Source: a virus. Taken from it: 33,590 bases of DNA. The position numbers were made by a program, and so were the translations under genes. The stretch lies in IMG/VR virus record IMGVR_UViG_3300045131_001316, positions 1 through 33,590 of that record; one strand, written 5' to 3'. This document shows positions 6,650 through 14,841 of the stretch, in pieces. Numbering within the stretch: position 1 is the first letter of the stretch; the number at the start of each line of letters is the position of its first letter. Under the pieces are notes generated by a model. That model was not told the origin of the DNA and ran no database searches. It was given only the letters and a program-made list of their open reading frames with translations.

Positions 6650-6903
6650 TTATAAATCATAGATTTCAATTCGTAGATGGCAACTTTGAAACTGATACCG
6701 GAGAATTGATTTGTGTTGGCAATCGCAAATATGGAACGGTTCACTTATCTTTTAAAGGAAAAATGAATATTGGCTTTGCTAAAATTGTTTTGCACGGGAT
6801 GGATCGGGCAGTGGAAGCCGACGCTGTATTTGATGACGCCATGAAACTTGGCAACGAGATTGCGGAGCGTTGGAACAAGGGAGCAAAGCAGGTCGGTCAA
6901 TAA
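6646..6903 (+). CDS. Hypothetical protein
   Basis: This encodes 85 residues, coupled to the nuclease gene by an ATGA overlap. The first half is beta-rich (short alternating stretches, FVDGNFETDTGELICVGN) and the second half is helical (AVFDDAMKLGNEIAERWNKG). It has no signal, metal or membrane motif and no recognised family. A 58-base gap follows with nothing more than a very short ATG frame. Confidence 0.65.
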   Translation: MIINHRFQFVDGNFETDTGELICVGNRKYGTVHLSFKGKMNIGFAKIVLHGMDRAVEADAVFDDAMKLGNEIAERWNKGAKQVGQ

Positions 6904-6961
6904 ATAGGTCATGCCGCTGGGTGTGGGCGCAAAAAACGAATGGTGAATGGAGGATTGAGAG

Positions 6962-7219
6962 ATGAAAGTTATTATGTACGAGCTTCAATTTGGAGCGATA
7001 AGCAGGATTGAAGTTGAAAAGCTAACTGACAAAACAGTTATTGCGGAAGGGCGCAAGCGGCGCATTGATAGTTCATGGCAACAGCTTTACCCCACTTTTG
7101 AAGATGCGAAGCTATCCCGAATCGAAGAATGCCGTGAAGTTTTGCTACGGGCTGAAAGGCGGCTTGTGGAAGCGAAAGATGAATATGAAAAGGCGTTGCT
7201 ATTAACGGAGCCGAAATGA
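6962..7219 (+). CDS. Hypothetical protein with C-terminal coiled coil
   Basis: This encodes 85 residues. The N-terminal part has a beta-type segment (YELQFGAISRIEVEKLTDKTVIAEG). Residues 45-82 form a charged helix (ECREVLLRAERRLVEAKDEYEKALL) likely to be a coiled coil. GGAGG at 6950-6954 precedes ATG 6962. The stop overlaps the next ATG (ATGA). No family was recognised. Confidence 0.65.
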   Translation: MKVIMYELQFGAISRIEVEKLTDKTVIAEGRKRRIDSSWQQLYPTFEDAKLSRIEECREVLLRAERRLVEAKDEYEKALLLTEPK

Positions 7220-7407
7220 AACGCCCCACCCAAACCCCCTGCCTAATGTGCGGCAACAATCCGGCAGACCGGCCCTTGCCGACCTTGCGCCGGTGGATCG
7301 AAGGGCGGATTAAGGCGATTGAGTTTGACCCGTTTGACAGGGACGGGACGGCCCAATATCAGAGCGTTTTGAATAAGATAAAGGAGATGGAGAGCGCGAA
7401 GGAATGA
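7216..7407 (+). CDS. Small protein with a CxxC knuckle
   Basis: This encodes 63 residues. A CLMCG motif at 9-13 gives half a zinc ribbon, and the rest is mainly helical (LRRWIEGRIKAIEFDPFD, then LNKIKEMES). It might bind metal only as a dimer. Overlaps of four bases with both neighbours place it in the same translation-coupled series. The function is unknown. Confidence 0.6.
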   Translation: MKRPTQTPCLMCGNNPADRPLPTLRRWIEGRIKAIEFDPFDRDGTAQYQSVLNKIKEMESAKE

Positions 7408-7601
7408 CAAACGAAACAGCCAGATTAACGCAAGAGCTTGCGGACCTCTTGAAAACCAACAGGGCGCACGTTGTTCGGCTGGCGATCTATCGGATGGGGA
7501 TTGCCTATCATCTCGCCGGTTGTGGGTATGATTGGGAATCCGAAGCGCGGCGGCGCGGGTATAGATCAAAAAGGAGGGCGGTACGTGAAAAAGTTTATTG
7601 A
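7404..7601 (+). CDS. Small helical protein, possibly a ribbon-helix-helix-like regulator
   Basis: This encodes 65 residues: a short N-terminal strand, two helices (LTQELADLLKTNRAHVVRLAIYRMGIAY), then a basic C-terminus (RRRGYRSKRRAVREK). The arrangement loosely resembles small DNA-binding proteins, but no diagnostic motif is present. It overlaps the next coding region in another frame by 17 bases. Confidence 0.55.
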   Translation: MTNETARLTQELADLLKTNRAHVVRLAIYRMGIAYHLAGCGYDWESEARRRGYRSKRRAVREKVY

Positions 7602-7833
7602 GGTTGACGGAAGCTGTGACGATTGCGTTTTCCTTAAGCCAGACGAGCAATGTGTAATGGACGAATCAATCAATATTTGTCACGGCGGGAAGCGGTACAT
7701 CTTCAACCCCGACTGGAAACAGGCCAGCCAGCGGGTGAGGGAGTTGCTAATCTATCGGCGGGCCAAAAGTCTAACGGGGTTGATTGCCAAGCTCGCCGAC
7801 GAACTGGCAGAGGAAGAAAAGGAGGACCGATAA
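7585..7833 (+). CDS. Small cysteine-containing protein
   Basis: This encodes 82 residues from GTG 7585, chosen because AAGGAGGG at 7571-7578 precedes it by six bases; the same frame is open further upstream. Cys11, Cys14, Cys23 and Cys32 (SCDDCVFL..QCVM..ICHGG) look like a four-Cys metal site. The C-terminal half is a charged helix ending in EEEKEDR. The stop overlaps the next ATG (TAATG). The function is unknown. Confidence 0.65.
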   Translation: MKKFIEVDGSCDDCVFLKPDEQCVMDESINICHGGKRYIFNPDWKQASQRVRELLIYRRAKSLTGLIAKLADELAEEEKEDR

Positions 7834-8255
7834 TGCTTGCTAAATATTTAATCAGCGGACTGTTGTTTTTGGTGTTGGCTTGCGGGTGTCACGGGGCGGA
7901 CGTGACTTTGGCTTGGGATGCGCCGACAAACAACACGGACGGCAGCGTGCTAGATGACCTTGCGGGATATGAGTTGGATGTTGTCAGGTTGGGCGTTACG
8001 GCCATTATCGTAAGCAACCGGGTTCAATCGCTTGCGATAGCGTCGGCAAGCACAGGCACGGTCACGTTCGCCGCAACGACCAACAAGCCGGTTGGACTAT
8101 TAACGGAAACCAACAAAATGACAGGGCTTGCGTCCGGGCTGTATGTGTTTCGAGTTAGGGCACTGGTTTCAGGTGGGGCCGTAAGCGTGGATTCTAATTC
8201 CTGCACTAACAGGGTCGGGACTCCAAGCACGGTGCCGTTGCGGGTTGTGAAATAA
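7833..8255 (+). CDS. Putative phage-encoded lipoprotein with a fibronectin type III-like domain
   Basis: This encodes 140 residues. The N-terminus MLAKYLISGLLFLVLACGCHG is a short basic start plus hydrophobic core ending in a lipobox-like VLAC, with Cys17 as the candidate lipidated residue. The mature part opens VTLAWDAPTNNTDGS and continues DDLAGYELDV, the usual beginning of an FN3-like beta sandwich, and ends VSVDSNSC...VPLRVV. It is predicted to sit in the envelope facing the periplasm or surface. A lipoprotein in the early region recalls phage superinfection-exclusion and receptor-masking lipoproteins, but this is inference. Confidence 0.65.
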   Translation: MLAKYLISGLLFLVLACGCHGADVTLAWDAPTNNTDGSVLDDLAGYELDVVRLGVTAIIVSNRVQSLAIASASTGTVTFAATTNKPVGLLTETNKMTGLASGLYVFRVRALVSGGAVSVDSNSCTNRVGTPSTVPLRVVK

Positions 8256-8268
8256 AGGAGGGCGCGGG

Positions 8269-8460
8269 ATGAGCGAATCAAGCCAAGGAATGCACTATTA
8301 CGCGGCACCTGTTATGCCGCTATATTTTGACGATGCGGTCAAGATACTCGAAGCCGGTCGGATGATAGCCGAATCAGGCAACGGGCCGGACCTGTCGGAT
8401 ATTTGCGAGCGGATAACCGAACAGTGGCCGGAACTCAGGAAGGATATGGGTGGGGCATGA
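8269..8460 (+). CDS. Hypothetical protein
   Basis: This encodes 63 residues, with AAAGGAGGG just upstream of ATG 8269. It has a Tyr-rich start, then two helices (DDAVKILEAGRMIAESG and DLSDICERITEQWPEL). No motif was recognised. The stop overlaps the next ATG (ATGA). Confidence 0.6.
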   Translation: MSESSQGMHYYAAPVMPLYFDDAVKILEAGRMIAESGNGPDLSDICERITEQWPELRKDMGGA

Positions 8461-8630
8461 GAAAACTTGAACACTTGACGGACACGGAACTTCGGGAATG
8501 CTATCAGGCGCATATCCGATTCGCGCTTGAGGCACCGCTTAAAGGGTTGGACTTGCTACCGTATGCAATCCACATTGGCGAGTGCGTGATTGAGGCGAGC
8601 GTTAGGGGTGTGGATATTGGGAGGAAGTAA
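8457..8630 (+). CDS. Hypothetical small protein
   Basis: This encodes 57 residues from ATG 8457, which overlaps the preceding stop (ATGA) and is preceded by GGGTGGGG. It is helical throughout (LTDTELRECYQAHIRFALEAP). Reading frame and coupling are the main support. It appears to be the last gene of the left early operon, because a promoter follows directly. Confidence 0.55.
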   Translation: MRKLEHLTDTELRECYQAHIRFALEAPLKGLDLLPYAIHIGECVIEASVRGVDIGRK

Positions 8631-8637
8631 AAACATC

Positions 8638-8665
8638 TTGAATAAAAAAGCGGAATGATTATTAT
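8638..8665 (+). promoter_or_regulatory. Sigma-70-like promoter, possibly giving a leaderless mRNA
   Basis: TTGAAT at 8638-8643 and TATTAT at 8660-8665 are separated by 16 bases. A start about seven bases after the -10 box would fall on or next to ATG 8672. No ribosome binding site precedes that ATG, so the transcript may be leaderless. The promoter sits in a 41-base gap between the early operon and the candidate late regulator. Confidence 0.55.
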
Positions 8666-8671
8666 CTAGCT

Positions 8672-9073
8672 ATGCCCGATTGCACATCATGCCCGAGTTC
8701 AAACAAAGGACAACCGGCCCCGTTATGTATTTACTGCGTCGGACCATCGGAAAACTTTCATAACGACGGGCAAAACTTTGTCGCGCTTGACCACGAGGAG
8801 GCGTTGAAAGTGGCCGAACAGGATCAGGTCGAGGAAACGAATCACGATGAGGCGACTGAATTTGCCCGCCGCATTTTGACGCTGGAAACATGGGACCGCG
8901 AAATTATATGCCGCCGCTTGGCCGGGGAAAGCTTGTCAGACATTGCGCGGCAGTTGGGGCTTGTGTTTGGCAAGCGGATCACCGTTCAGGCGGTATCGTT
9001 CCGGGTCAAGCGGCTGGTTAAGAAATACCGCATTTTGGAAGTGATGCTGGTAAACGATAAACGAAAGGGTTGA
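8672..9073 (+). CDS. HTH protein with N-terminal zinc knuckles; candidate late-gene regulator
   Basis: This encodes 133 residues. Two CxxC pairs near the start (Cys4/Cys7 and Cys19/Cys22) suggest a small zinc finger. A linker is followed by a sigma-region-4-like helix-turn-helix at about 68-118: LTLETWDREIICRRLAGESLSDIARQ, then ITVQAVSFRVKRLVKKY. Proteins of this size and fold located just before terminase genes often control late transcription. It has its own promoter and no clear ribosome binding site. DNA binding is well supported; the late-activator role is inferred from position. Confidence 0.65.
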   Translation: MPDCTSCPSSNKGQPAPLCIYCVGPSENFHNDGQNFVALDHEEALKVAEQDQVEETNHDEATEFARRILTLETWDREIICRRLAGESLSDIARQLGLVFGKRITVQAVSFRVKRLVKKYRILEVMLVNDKRKG

Positions 9074-9076
9074 ACG

Positions 9077-9274
9077 ATGGCCGACAAACCACAGACGATG
9101 GGGGAACACTTGCCGCGCCTGATTATCGAACGGATGCAGTGTGACGCACGGATAGCGGACGCTAAGAAAGCGGCGGCTGACATAACAGCGAGTAACCGAA
9201 AGCGGATCGAACAGTTGACCAAGAAGATCGAGGACTACGCCGCAACTCCGGGGCAAGTTGTTATGGACGTGTGA
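9077..9274 (+). CDS. Small helical protein
   Basis: This encodes 65 residues, mostly one long helix (ERMQCDARIADAKKAAADI, then KRIEQLTKKIEDYA). The helix is faintly reminiscent of the coiled coil of Gam-like proteins, but the protein is too short for a Gam assignment. AAAGGG near 9064-9069 is its ribosome binding site. The function is unknown. Confidence 0.55.
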   Translation: MADKPQTMGEHLPRLIIERMQCDARIADAKKAAADITASNRKRIEQLTKKIEDYAATPGQVVMDV

Positions 9275-9326
9275 AAAGCAGATTGAGAATGATTTTAACG
9301 GTGGGGTTAAAACTGTCAAGGAAATT

Positions 9327-9566
9327 ATGAAACGCGATATCAAATGCCCGGCTTGTTCGGCGGAGTTGGAACTTGAAGATAGCAGCATGGTTTTGACGGG
9401 GATCAAGATACCGTTTAAGCGGCTGTTTATGATTTGGTTTACGAATGGCGCGGCGGCTGTTCTGACTTGGACTCTGATTCTTTGGGGGCTTGTCGGCTTG
9501 TCGGCGGTCGGCAATCATATCGGCCCGATTGCGTTTAAGGTTTGGCAATCTTTGGGTTATCTATAA
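9327..9566 (+). CDS. Small membrane protein with a CxxC zinc-ribbon half
   Basis: This encodes 79 residues from ATG 9327, selected because AAGGA at 9318-9322 lies just before it; the frame is open further upstream. CPAC at 7-10 forms half a zinc ribbon. Residues 38-60 (AAAVLTWTLILWGLVGLSAVG) form a membrane helix. The C-terminus is short. It could be an inner-membrane protein of unknown role. A holin role is unlikely because a better lysis cassette lies at 27.4 kb. Confidence 0.6.
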   Translation: MKRDIKCPACSAELELEDSSMVLTGIKIPFKRLFMIWFTNGAAAVLTWTLILWGLVGLSAVGNHIGPIAFKVWQSLGYL

Positions 9567-9585
9567 AACAGAAGAATTATAGGCT

Positions 9586-9903
9586 ATGCCTAAAACTCAA
9601 TTCAAAAAGGGCGATCCAAGATGCAACCGGAAAGGCCGTCCCCCGGTCGGTGAGTCATTGGCTGAAATTGTCCGGCGTATCGGAGTCGAGAAGGTTTCAG
9701 CTGGCGCGGATAAGATGACCCGGATCGAAGGGCTTTGCCGGGTGATTTACGGTCGGGCGTTTAAGGGTGACATACCCGCCGCAAAGCTGATTATGGAACG
9801 GGGCTGGGGTGCGCCCGTTCAACCGATTGAAAATGTGGGGAGCAAGCCGTTTATCACGTTTACGGTTGAAGATCCAAAGGCCGCAAATGCGCCATGCACC
9901 TGA
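9586..9903 (+). CDS. Terminase small subunit-like protein (DUF5681-type)
   Basis: This encodes 105 residues. The N-terminus FKKGDPRCNRKGRPP is the FxxGxxxNxxGRP signature found at the start of DUF5681 proteins, which commonly stand in for the small terminase. A helical core follows (ESLAEIVRRIGVEKV, AKLIMERGWG). It overlaps the large terminase by ten bases. It would bind phage DNA to start packaging. No ribosome binding site is obvious; the ATG is preceded by ATAGGCT. Confidence 0.7.
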   Translation: MPKTQFKKGDPRCNRKGRPPVGESLAEIVRRIGVEKVSAGADKMTRIEGLCRVIYGRAFKGDIPAAKLIMERGWGAPVQPIENVGSKPFITFTVEDPKAANAPCT

Positions 9904-11156
9904 CCCGCAAGCAGTCGAAGCTCTGCATAGAAATCCTATCCAATCCCACCTATCGCCGGGTGCTGGTTGACGGTGGGGCGCGGTCCGCCAAGACGGTCGC
10001 CATAGTCGCATGGTTGATTAAATGTGCGTGGGAAATACCGGGCTTGCGAATCCTCATGGCCCGCAAGACGCGAATCAGCGCACGGAATACCCTCTACGAT
10101 TATACTATTCCGATGGTATTGCAGGACGCGCAAGGCTTCCGCAAGTATGATTCTGATATGCTGATTGAATGTCCGGGCGGTAGCCTGATACGGGTTGACG
10201 GGCTAGATGACAAGGACCGGGTTGATAGGATTTTGGGCGATGAATACGGCATTGAGTTTTTCAATGAGGCGACCCAATTATCATGGGGCACGGTTCGCAC
10301 GGTCTTGACCCGGCTGTCTCAAAGCGTTCCCGGATTGCCAGTACGCAAGGCGATCTTTGATTGTAACCCGAAGTCAACCCGACATTGGCTCTATCGGGTG
10401 GGGGTTATGCAACAAGACCCCGATAACGGGCAACGGCTAAAGGACGCGGAGACTTGGGCGCGAATGTCGTTTTCACCTTTCGATAACCCGTTCCTTGAAA
10501 AAGATTACCTTGACACATTGGACGCATTGACGGGCGTGCAACGACGGCGGATGCTGTTGGGCGAATGGTGCGACAACGAGGGCGCGGTTTACGATGAATT
10601 TGACGAATCAATCCATGTGATCGAAGAAATGCCGTCCGGCTGGCAAGGCTGGCAGTTTGTCCGGGGGGTTGACTTTGGATACACAAATCCCTTTGTCCGG
10701 CTATGCGGTGCGGTGGATAACGACGGTCGGCTGTATATTTTTCGGGAGCATTACAAATCGAAGCTGATTGTGCGGGATCATGCGGACGCAATAAACGCGG
10801 AGGACCGGGAGTCAATCGAATGGACGGTTGCGGACCACGACGCGGAAGACCGGGCGACCTTGCACGCGGAAGGTATCTACACCGTGCCAGCCGATAAAGC
10901 GATCTTGCCGGGAATTAACGCGGTAAAGGCCCGCTTGCGTCCGGCTGGCGACGGAAAGCCCCGCCTTTTCTTTCTTAAATCGTGCGTCAATACCGTCTCG
11001 GAAATGATCGGTTACGCATGGCCGCAATCAATGGAAGGGCGAAGCGAAAAGGAAGCCCCAGTAAAAGAAAATGACCATTGTCCTGACGTTGTGCGGTATA
11101 TGGTCGCAAAGCTGGACGGCTTATCAGGCGGCTGGGGTCCATCCGGCACCGCTTGA
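9894..11156 (+). CDS. terL: Terminase large subunit
   Basis: This encodes 420 residues. The ATPase half has Walker A GGARSAKT at 27-34, an arginine-rich segment (MARKTRISARNT) and a Walker B/catalytic glutamate at IEFFNEATQ (Glu125). The nuclease half begins at VRGVDFGYTNPF with Asp260 as the first metal ligand, followed by a second acidic site around VADHDAED and a third near CPDVVRYM. The coupling segment LLGEWCDNEGAVYDEFD is typical of Terminase_3/PBSX-like enzymes. It packages DNA into the prohead through the portal encoded next. Confidence 0.95.
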   Translation: MHLTRKQSKLCIEILSNPTYRRVLVDGGARSAKTVAIVAWLIKCAWEIPGLRILMARKTRISARNTLYDYTIPMVLQDAQGFRKYDSDMLIECPGGSLIRVDGLDDKDRVDRILGDEYGIEFFNEATQLSWGTVRTVLTRLSQSVPGLPVRKAIFDCNPKSTRHWLYRVGVMQQDPDNGQRLKDAETWARMSFSPFDNPFLEKDYLDTLDALTGVQRRRMLLGEWCDNEGAVYDEFDESIHVIEEMPSGWQGWQFVRGVDFGYTNPFVRLCGAVDNDGRLYIFREHYKSKLIVRDHADAINAEDRESIEWTVADHDAEDRATLHAEGIYTVPADKAILPGINAVKARLRPAGDGKPRLFFLKSCVNTVSEMIGYAWPQSMEGRSEKEAPVKENDHCPDVVRYMVAKLDGLSGGWGPSGTA

Positions 11157-11172
11157 AAAAACGGCAATAGGC

Positions 11173-13281
11173 ATGAATCCATTTACCGCGCTTGTCAACC
11201 GGATGTTCCCCGCCCGCACTCCCACCCCTGAATCCCAAAGCGTAAACGGCGTTGTTGTTGAAAGCGCAACCATTAACCCGCAGGATCGGATTGGCGATCC
11301 GTTGCCGGGAATGACTGCTTATGCCGTCCACGTTGATTACCGAGGGCGGATGAACCGGGGCGAATACACCGTTCCGACATGGGCCCTATTCAATGCCGCC
11401 CGCGCAATATCCGCCATTGGCGACAAAATGAGTTATTGGGGTGATAGCCTGTCGGGTATGGATTATGACATCCGGCTTTCCGACATCGTGAAAGACAAGC
11501 CGGAATTGAAGCCGATAGCCGAAAAGCAAGTCGAAGCGTTGAAGGCCGAATACAACCGGCAGAACGTCCCGACGCTTGTCCGGCACCTGGCCCTTGCGAA
11601 GTTTTACGGTTACAGCGTCCTGTCGAAAAAGCAACCGATGCAACCGCTTGACCATTGGAACATTCTGCGGGACGGATTGCACGGTGATTTTTACTGGAAC
11701 CCGGATGCTATGGTTTCGAGTGCCCGCGTTATGCCAGAGGATAAAAAGCTTGACGTAAACAACTTTGTCATAAGGACTTGCGAAGATTCGCTCTTACTTG
11801 TTTGCCTTCGCGCTTACGTCAGAATTGTTGATATTGAGGATTGGTGGGACAAAAACCTTGAGGCCGAATCACGGCGACAGGTTGTCGTTTTGACCGTCAA
11901 AGCAAGCGGCAAGGATGAAGCCGACTATAAAGCCGCTGCGAAGAATATCGCCGCTGGTCGGTCGGGCTTTATAGCGCAAGGCGACGGGGCTAACCCGACG
12001 CAAGTTCTGTTCCCACCGGCGTCCCGTGGGCTTGTGTTTTACAATGAACGGCTGAAAGGCATTGACGAAGCACTGACCAAGGCCTTGACGGGAAGCCAGT
12101 TGACTATGCTAACCGCGCCGGGGTCCGGCACATTGGCGGGCAACGCACACGAGCGCACAACGTCAACCATTTTGAGCGCGGAGGCCGGGAAAATCGGGGA
12201 AGTGTTGCAGGAACAATTCGACAAGCCTTTTCTCGTTGCGGCCGGACTATGCAAGCCCAACGAATCGCCGTATGCCTATTTCGCGCTCCGTACCAGCAAG
12301 GCGGAAGATCCGGCGAATGAGGTTGCTTGGACGGCACAGCTTGCAAGTGCCGGTTATCGCCGGGATGCCGTGGAATTGTCGGAACGGGTGGGGATGAAGT
12401 TGATTCAAGGCGGCGGAATGGCGACACAAGGCACGGAAGGCACGCAAACCGCGCAACCTATACCGGCACAAGGGGCGGCTGAAACTGTGGCGGAAACGGC
12501 ATTGAACGGGGCGCAAATCTCTAGCCTTGTCGCTATCCTGTCCGACGCCGCAAGCGGGGTTATCCACCTTGAATCCGTCAAACCCATTGTCAAGGCGGCT
12601 TTCCCGTCTATCGCAGACGCCACAATCGAAAGCATTGTTGCACCGTTGCGCGGGTTTGATCCAACTGTCAAGCCGGATTCGACGGGGACTATCCCCAACC
12701 GGACCCCCGCCGAATCTTTGGCCGATGCGGTGGGCGTTCCCCCTGAATGGCTGGCTCCTGTGCGGGATCTATTGGACGCGCTCGAAAAGAAGTTGACGGG
12801 CGGGGAAGTGACAACCGAACAAGCGCAAGCCGAAATTCAGGCCGTTATTGATGCCATGCCGGAACTGTTCGGGGAAATGGATACCGCCGCGCTTGCCGCA
12901 ACGTTGGCAAAGACGATGCTTGACGCGGTGAAAAAGCAAGGGGATGAACTGGAAAACGCTTTTGATCCAGATCAATTTAGAGACGAAAACGGAATGTGGG
13001 CTTACACTGGACCCATTGAGACCGACAAATCTAAAGTTCAAGAGAAAAGAAACAGCATTGCAGAGGGAATGCTTACGCTTAGAACTGGATCGTTTAACGG
13101 CAGGAAATTGAGCATTCCAGAATTGTTTGAGGTAAGAATGCAAGTTGAAAGAGATAAATCAAAAATCGGTGAAAGCCGAATGTTTAATAAACCGATTGCG
13201 AAAGTATCCTCAAAACAAACAAGCGTCCCTAAGTTCACAATAACGGACGTTACGCCCAAAGGCTACGGGCCGGGGGAATAA
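11173..13281 (+). CDS. Portal protein (Mu gp29-like, DUF935) with a C-terminal extension
   Basis: This encodes 702 residues from ATG 11173; the frame is open further upstream inside the terminase gene. Residues 60-430 carry the DUF935 portal pattern: PTWALFNAARAISAIGD, VRHLALAKFYGYSVL, then FYNERLKGIDEALTKALTGSQLT and EQFDKPFLVAAG. Residues 450-595 are Ala/Gln-rich and helical. From residue 597 a new segment opens with FDPDQFRDENGMW, basic and Ser/Lys-rich, encoded by AT-richer DNA than the rest. Such an FDPxQxRDExGxW motif often introduces an added cargo domain in phage head proteins. The length exceeds typical Mu-like portals (about 500). Confidence 0.9.
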   Translation: MNPFTALVNRMFPARTPTPESQSVNGVVVESATINPQDRIGDPLPGMTAYAVHVDYRGRMNRGEYTVPTWALFNAARAISAIGDKMSYWGDSLSGMDYDIRLSDIVKDKPELKPIAEKQVEALKAEYNRQNVPTLVRHLALAKFYGYSVLSKKQPMQPLDHWNILRDGLHGDFYWNPDAMVSSARVMPEDKKLDVNNFVIRTCEDSLLLVCLRAYVRIVDIEDWWDKNLEAESRRQVVVLTVKASGKDEADYKAAAKNIAAGRSGFIAQGDGANPTQVLFPPASRGLVFYNERLKGIDEALTKALTGSQLTMLTAPGSGTLAGNAHERTTSTILSAEAGKIGEVLQEQFDKPFLVAAGLCKPNESPYAYFALRTSKAEDPANEVAWTAQLASAGYRRDAVELSERVGMKLIQGGGMATQGTEGTQTAQPIPAQGAAETVAETALNGAQISSLVAILSDAASGVIHLESVKPIVKAAFPSIADATIESIVAPLRGFDPTVKPDSTGTIPNRTPAESLADAVGVPPEWLAPVRDLLDALEKKLTGGEVTTEQAQAEIQAVIDAMPELFGEMDTAALAATLAKTMLDAVKKQGDELENAFDPDQFRDENGMWAYTGPIETDKSKVQEKRNSIAEGMLTLRTGSFNGRKLSIPELFEVRMQVERDKSKIGESRMFNKPIAKVSSKQTSVPKFTITDVTPKGYGPGE

Positions 13282-13284
13282 CCC

Positions 13285-14175
13285 ATGCCCCCCACAATCG
13301 CCCCATTCAAAGCCGCCGCCAAGCAGGTCGCCGGAAAAATAATCACCCCGACCGCTTTGGGGTCAAAAGAAATTCAAGCCCTTGCCCCTGAAATCCGCGT
13401 GCGGGCGCAATTCTCCGCGAAAGTCGAATCCGCCCGAATCCTTGACGCGATCAAAAAGGGGATGCAGGACACGCTGACATTGAGCAAGGCGGAAGGCGGC
13501 GGGGTCATGACGCCGGACAAAATGATGCTCAATATCCAGCGCATTGCACAGGCGGAAGGCGTCTACACCGGACCAAAGGGGACCATTCAGGATATCGCCA
13601 GCGTTCCGCGCCTTCGATTGGTTGCCGAAATGAATAGCAAAATGGCGACGGGTTACGCGACATGGAAACAAGGGCAAGATCAAATGCTTGACCTATACCC
13701 GGCGCAACGGTTCACCCGCATTGAGTTCCGCGAAAAGCCAAGGGATAATTGGCCGCAACGTTGGCGGGATGCCGCGAAGTCAGTCGATTATGAGGGCGTA
13801 TCAAAGCGCGGCATGGTCGCCTTGAAAACATCCCCGATATGGGAAACGCTTTCGCGCTTTGGCACCCCCTGGCCTCCGTTCGATTGGGGGTCCGGTATGG
13901 GGCTAGAGGATGTTTCTTTTGACGACGCGGTCAAACTGGGATTAATTGCGGAAGGCGATACGCTTGAACCGTTGGAAGACGGCTTTAATAACAATCTCAA
14001 AACGTCCGTCGCGGGCATGGCGGAAGACATACTGGCGCAACTTGAAGCGGCCTTTGGGGATAATGCCGCCGTGATTGACGGGGATCTTGTGTGGGGTGGG
14101 GAATTGGAGAACCGGGCGGGCGCATTGCAGAACTTTGACCCGACCGACCCCAATGTGACCAACCGGGGGCGTTAA
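13285..14175 (+). CDS. Minor head protein (Mu gpF-like head morphogenesis)
   Basis: This encodes 296 residues. It follows the portal by three bases, the usual place for gpF-like proteins. Typical features are the helical N-terminal half (ARILDAIKKGMQDTL, LRLVAEMNSKMATGYATWKQGQDQ), a central RFTRIEFREKPRDNWPQRWRDA, and FGTPWPPFDWGSGMGLEDV near residues 192-210, like the conserved W-P-P-F/W-G stretch of this family. It probably joins the portal to the capsid interior. The C-terminal part is acidic. The stop is directly followed by the next ATG. Confidence 0.8.
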   Translation: MPPTIAPFKAAAKQVAGKIITPTALGSKEIQALAPEIRVRAQFSAKVESARILDAIKKGMQDTLTLSKAEGGGVMTPDKMMLNIQRIAQAEGVYTGPKGTIQDIASVPRLRLVAEMNSKMATGYATWKQGQDQMLDLYPAQRFTRIEFREKPRDNWPQRWRDAAKSVDYEGVSKRGMVALKTSPIWETLSRFGTPWPPFDWGSGMGLEDVSFDDAVKLGLIAEGDTLEPLEDGFNNNLKTSVAGMAEDILAQLEAAFGDNAAVIDGDLVWGGELENRAGALQNFDPTDPNVTNRGR

Positions 14176-14841
14176 ATGTCAATCAATATCCGCAAGATTG
14201 GCCGTCTAAAAGGCATTCAGAACACAACGCCAATCGTTAAGGCGATGCAAGGCGCGTTGTATCAGGCTTTACGGGCGCACTTTCTTTTCAAAAACTCGCA
14301 AGGCAATAAGCAGGGCTGGTGGCGTTCCAACTTTTGGGCGCAACGGGTAAGGGATAAGACCTATATCGGCACCTTGACGGCAACGCGGGCGACTGTGGGG
14401 GTAGCTTCCCCCGAGTTTGGACATAAAATAAGCGGCGGCACTGTCCGACCTGTGACCGCAAAGGCAATCGCAATACCCGCCAATAGTGACGCAAAAAAGC
14501 TGATCCGCCCCGCGCTGGTTATGGATAGCCCGAAGTTCGCTTATCACCCCATCAAAAACAAAGGCAACCTTGTAGGGCTGATAGTCGAAACAAACCGCAA
14601 GCCTGCCAAGCAATCGAAGCGGCCTCTATCCGCCCTGCTTGATAAAAAGATAATCCAACGAAAACCCCGCAAGCGAAAACGTGCGCCGATTGTCGAGCGG
14701 GTCATGTGGTGGTTATACAAAGAAGTCACACACGCGCCGGACCCCACCGCAGAGCCGGATCAAGACGAAACGAAAGAACTGATAAACGCCGCCGCACGGA
14801 CGGCAACCGCCCGCGCTTTCCGTGAGTCTCAAAAATCATAG
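14176..14841 (+). CDS. Phage virion morphogenesis protein (Mu gpG-like)
   Basis: This encodes 221 residues. The middle has WWRSNFWAQRVRDKTY, then GVASPEFGHKISGGTV and PVTAKAIAIPAN, resembling the H-x-GG...IPA pattern of gpG/tail-completion proteins that adapt head to tail. The C-terminus is basic (RKPRKRKRAP) and then helical. Its position between gpF and the protease matches Mu-like head modules. Similarity is moderate, so the family name is tentative. The stop codon lies inside a pair of alternative hairpins. Confidence 0.6.
   Translation: MSINIRKIGRLKGIQNTTPIVKAMQGALYQALRAHFLFKNSQGNKQGWWRSNFWAQRVRDKTYIGTLTATRATVGVASPEFGHKISGGTVRPVTAKAIAIPANSDAKKLIRPALVMDSPKFAYHPIKNKGNLVGLIVETNRKPAKQSKRPLSALLDKKIIQRKPRKRKRAPIVERVMWWLYKEVTHAPDPTAEPDQDETKELINAAARTATARAFRESQKS

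Noticed and set aside
9077-9274. Gam-like host nuclease inhibitor
   Set aside because: Only a short coiled-coil resemblance; 65 residues is far below Gam length and no core domain is present.
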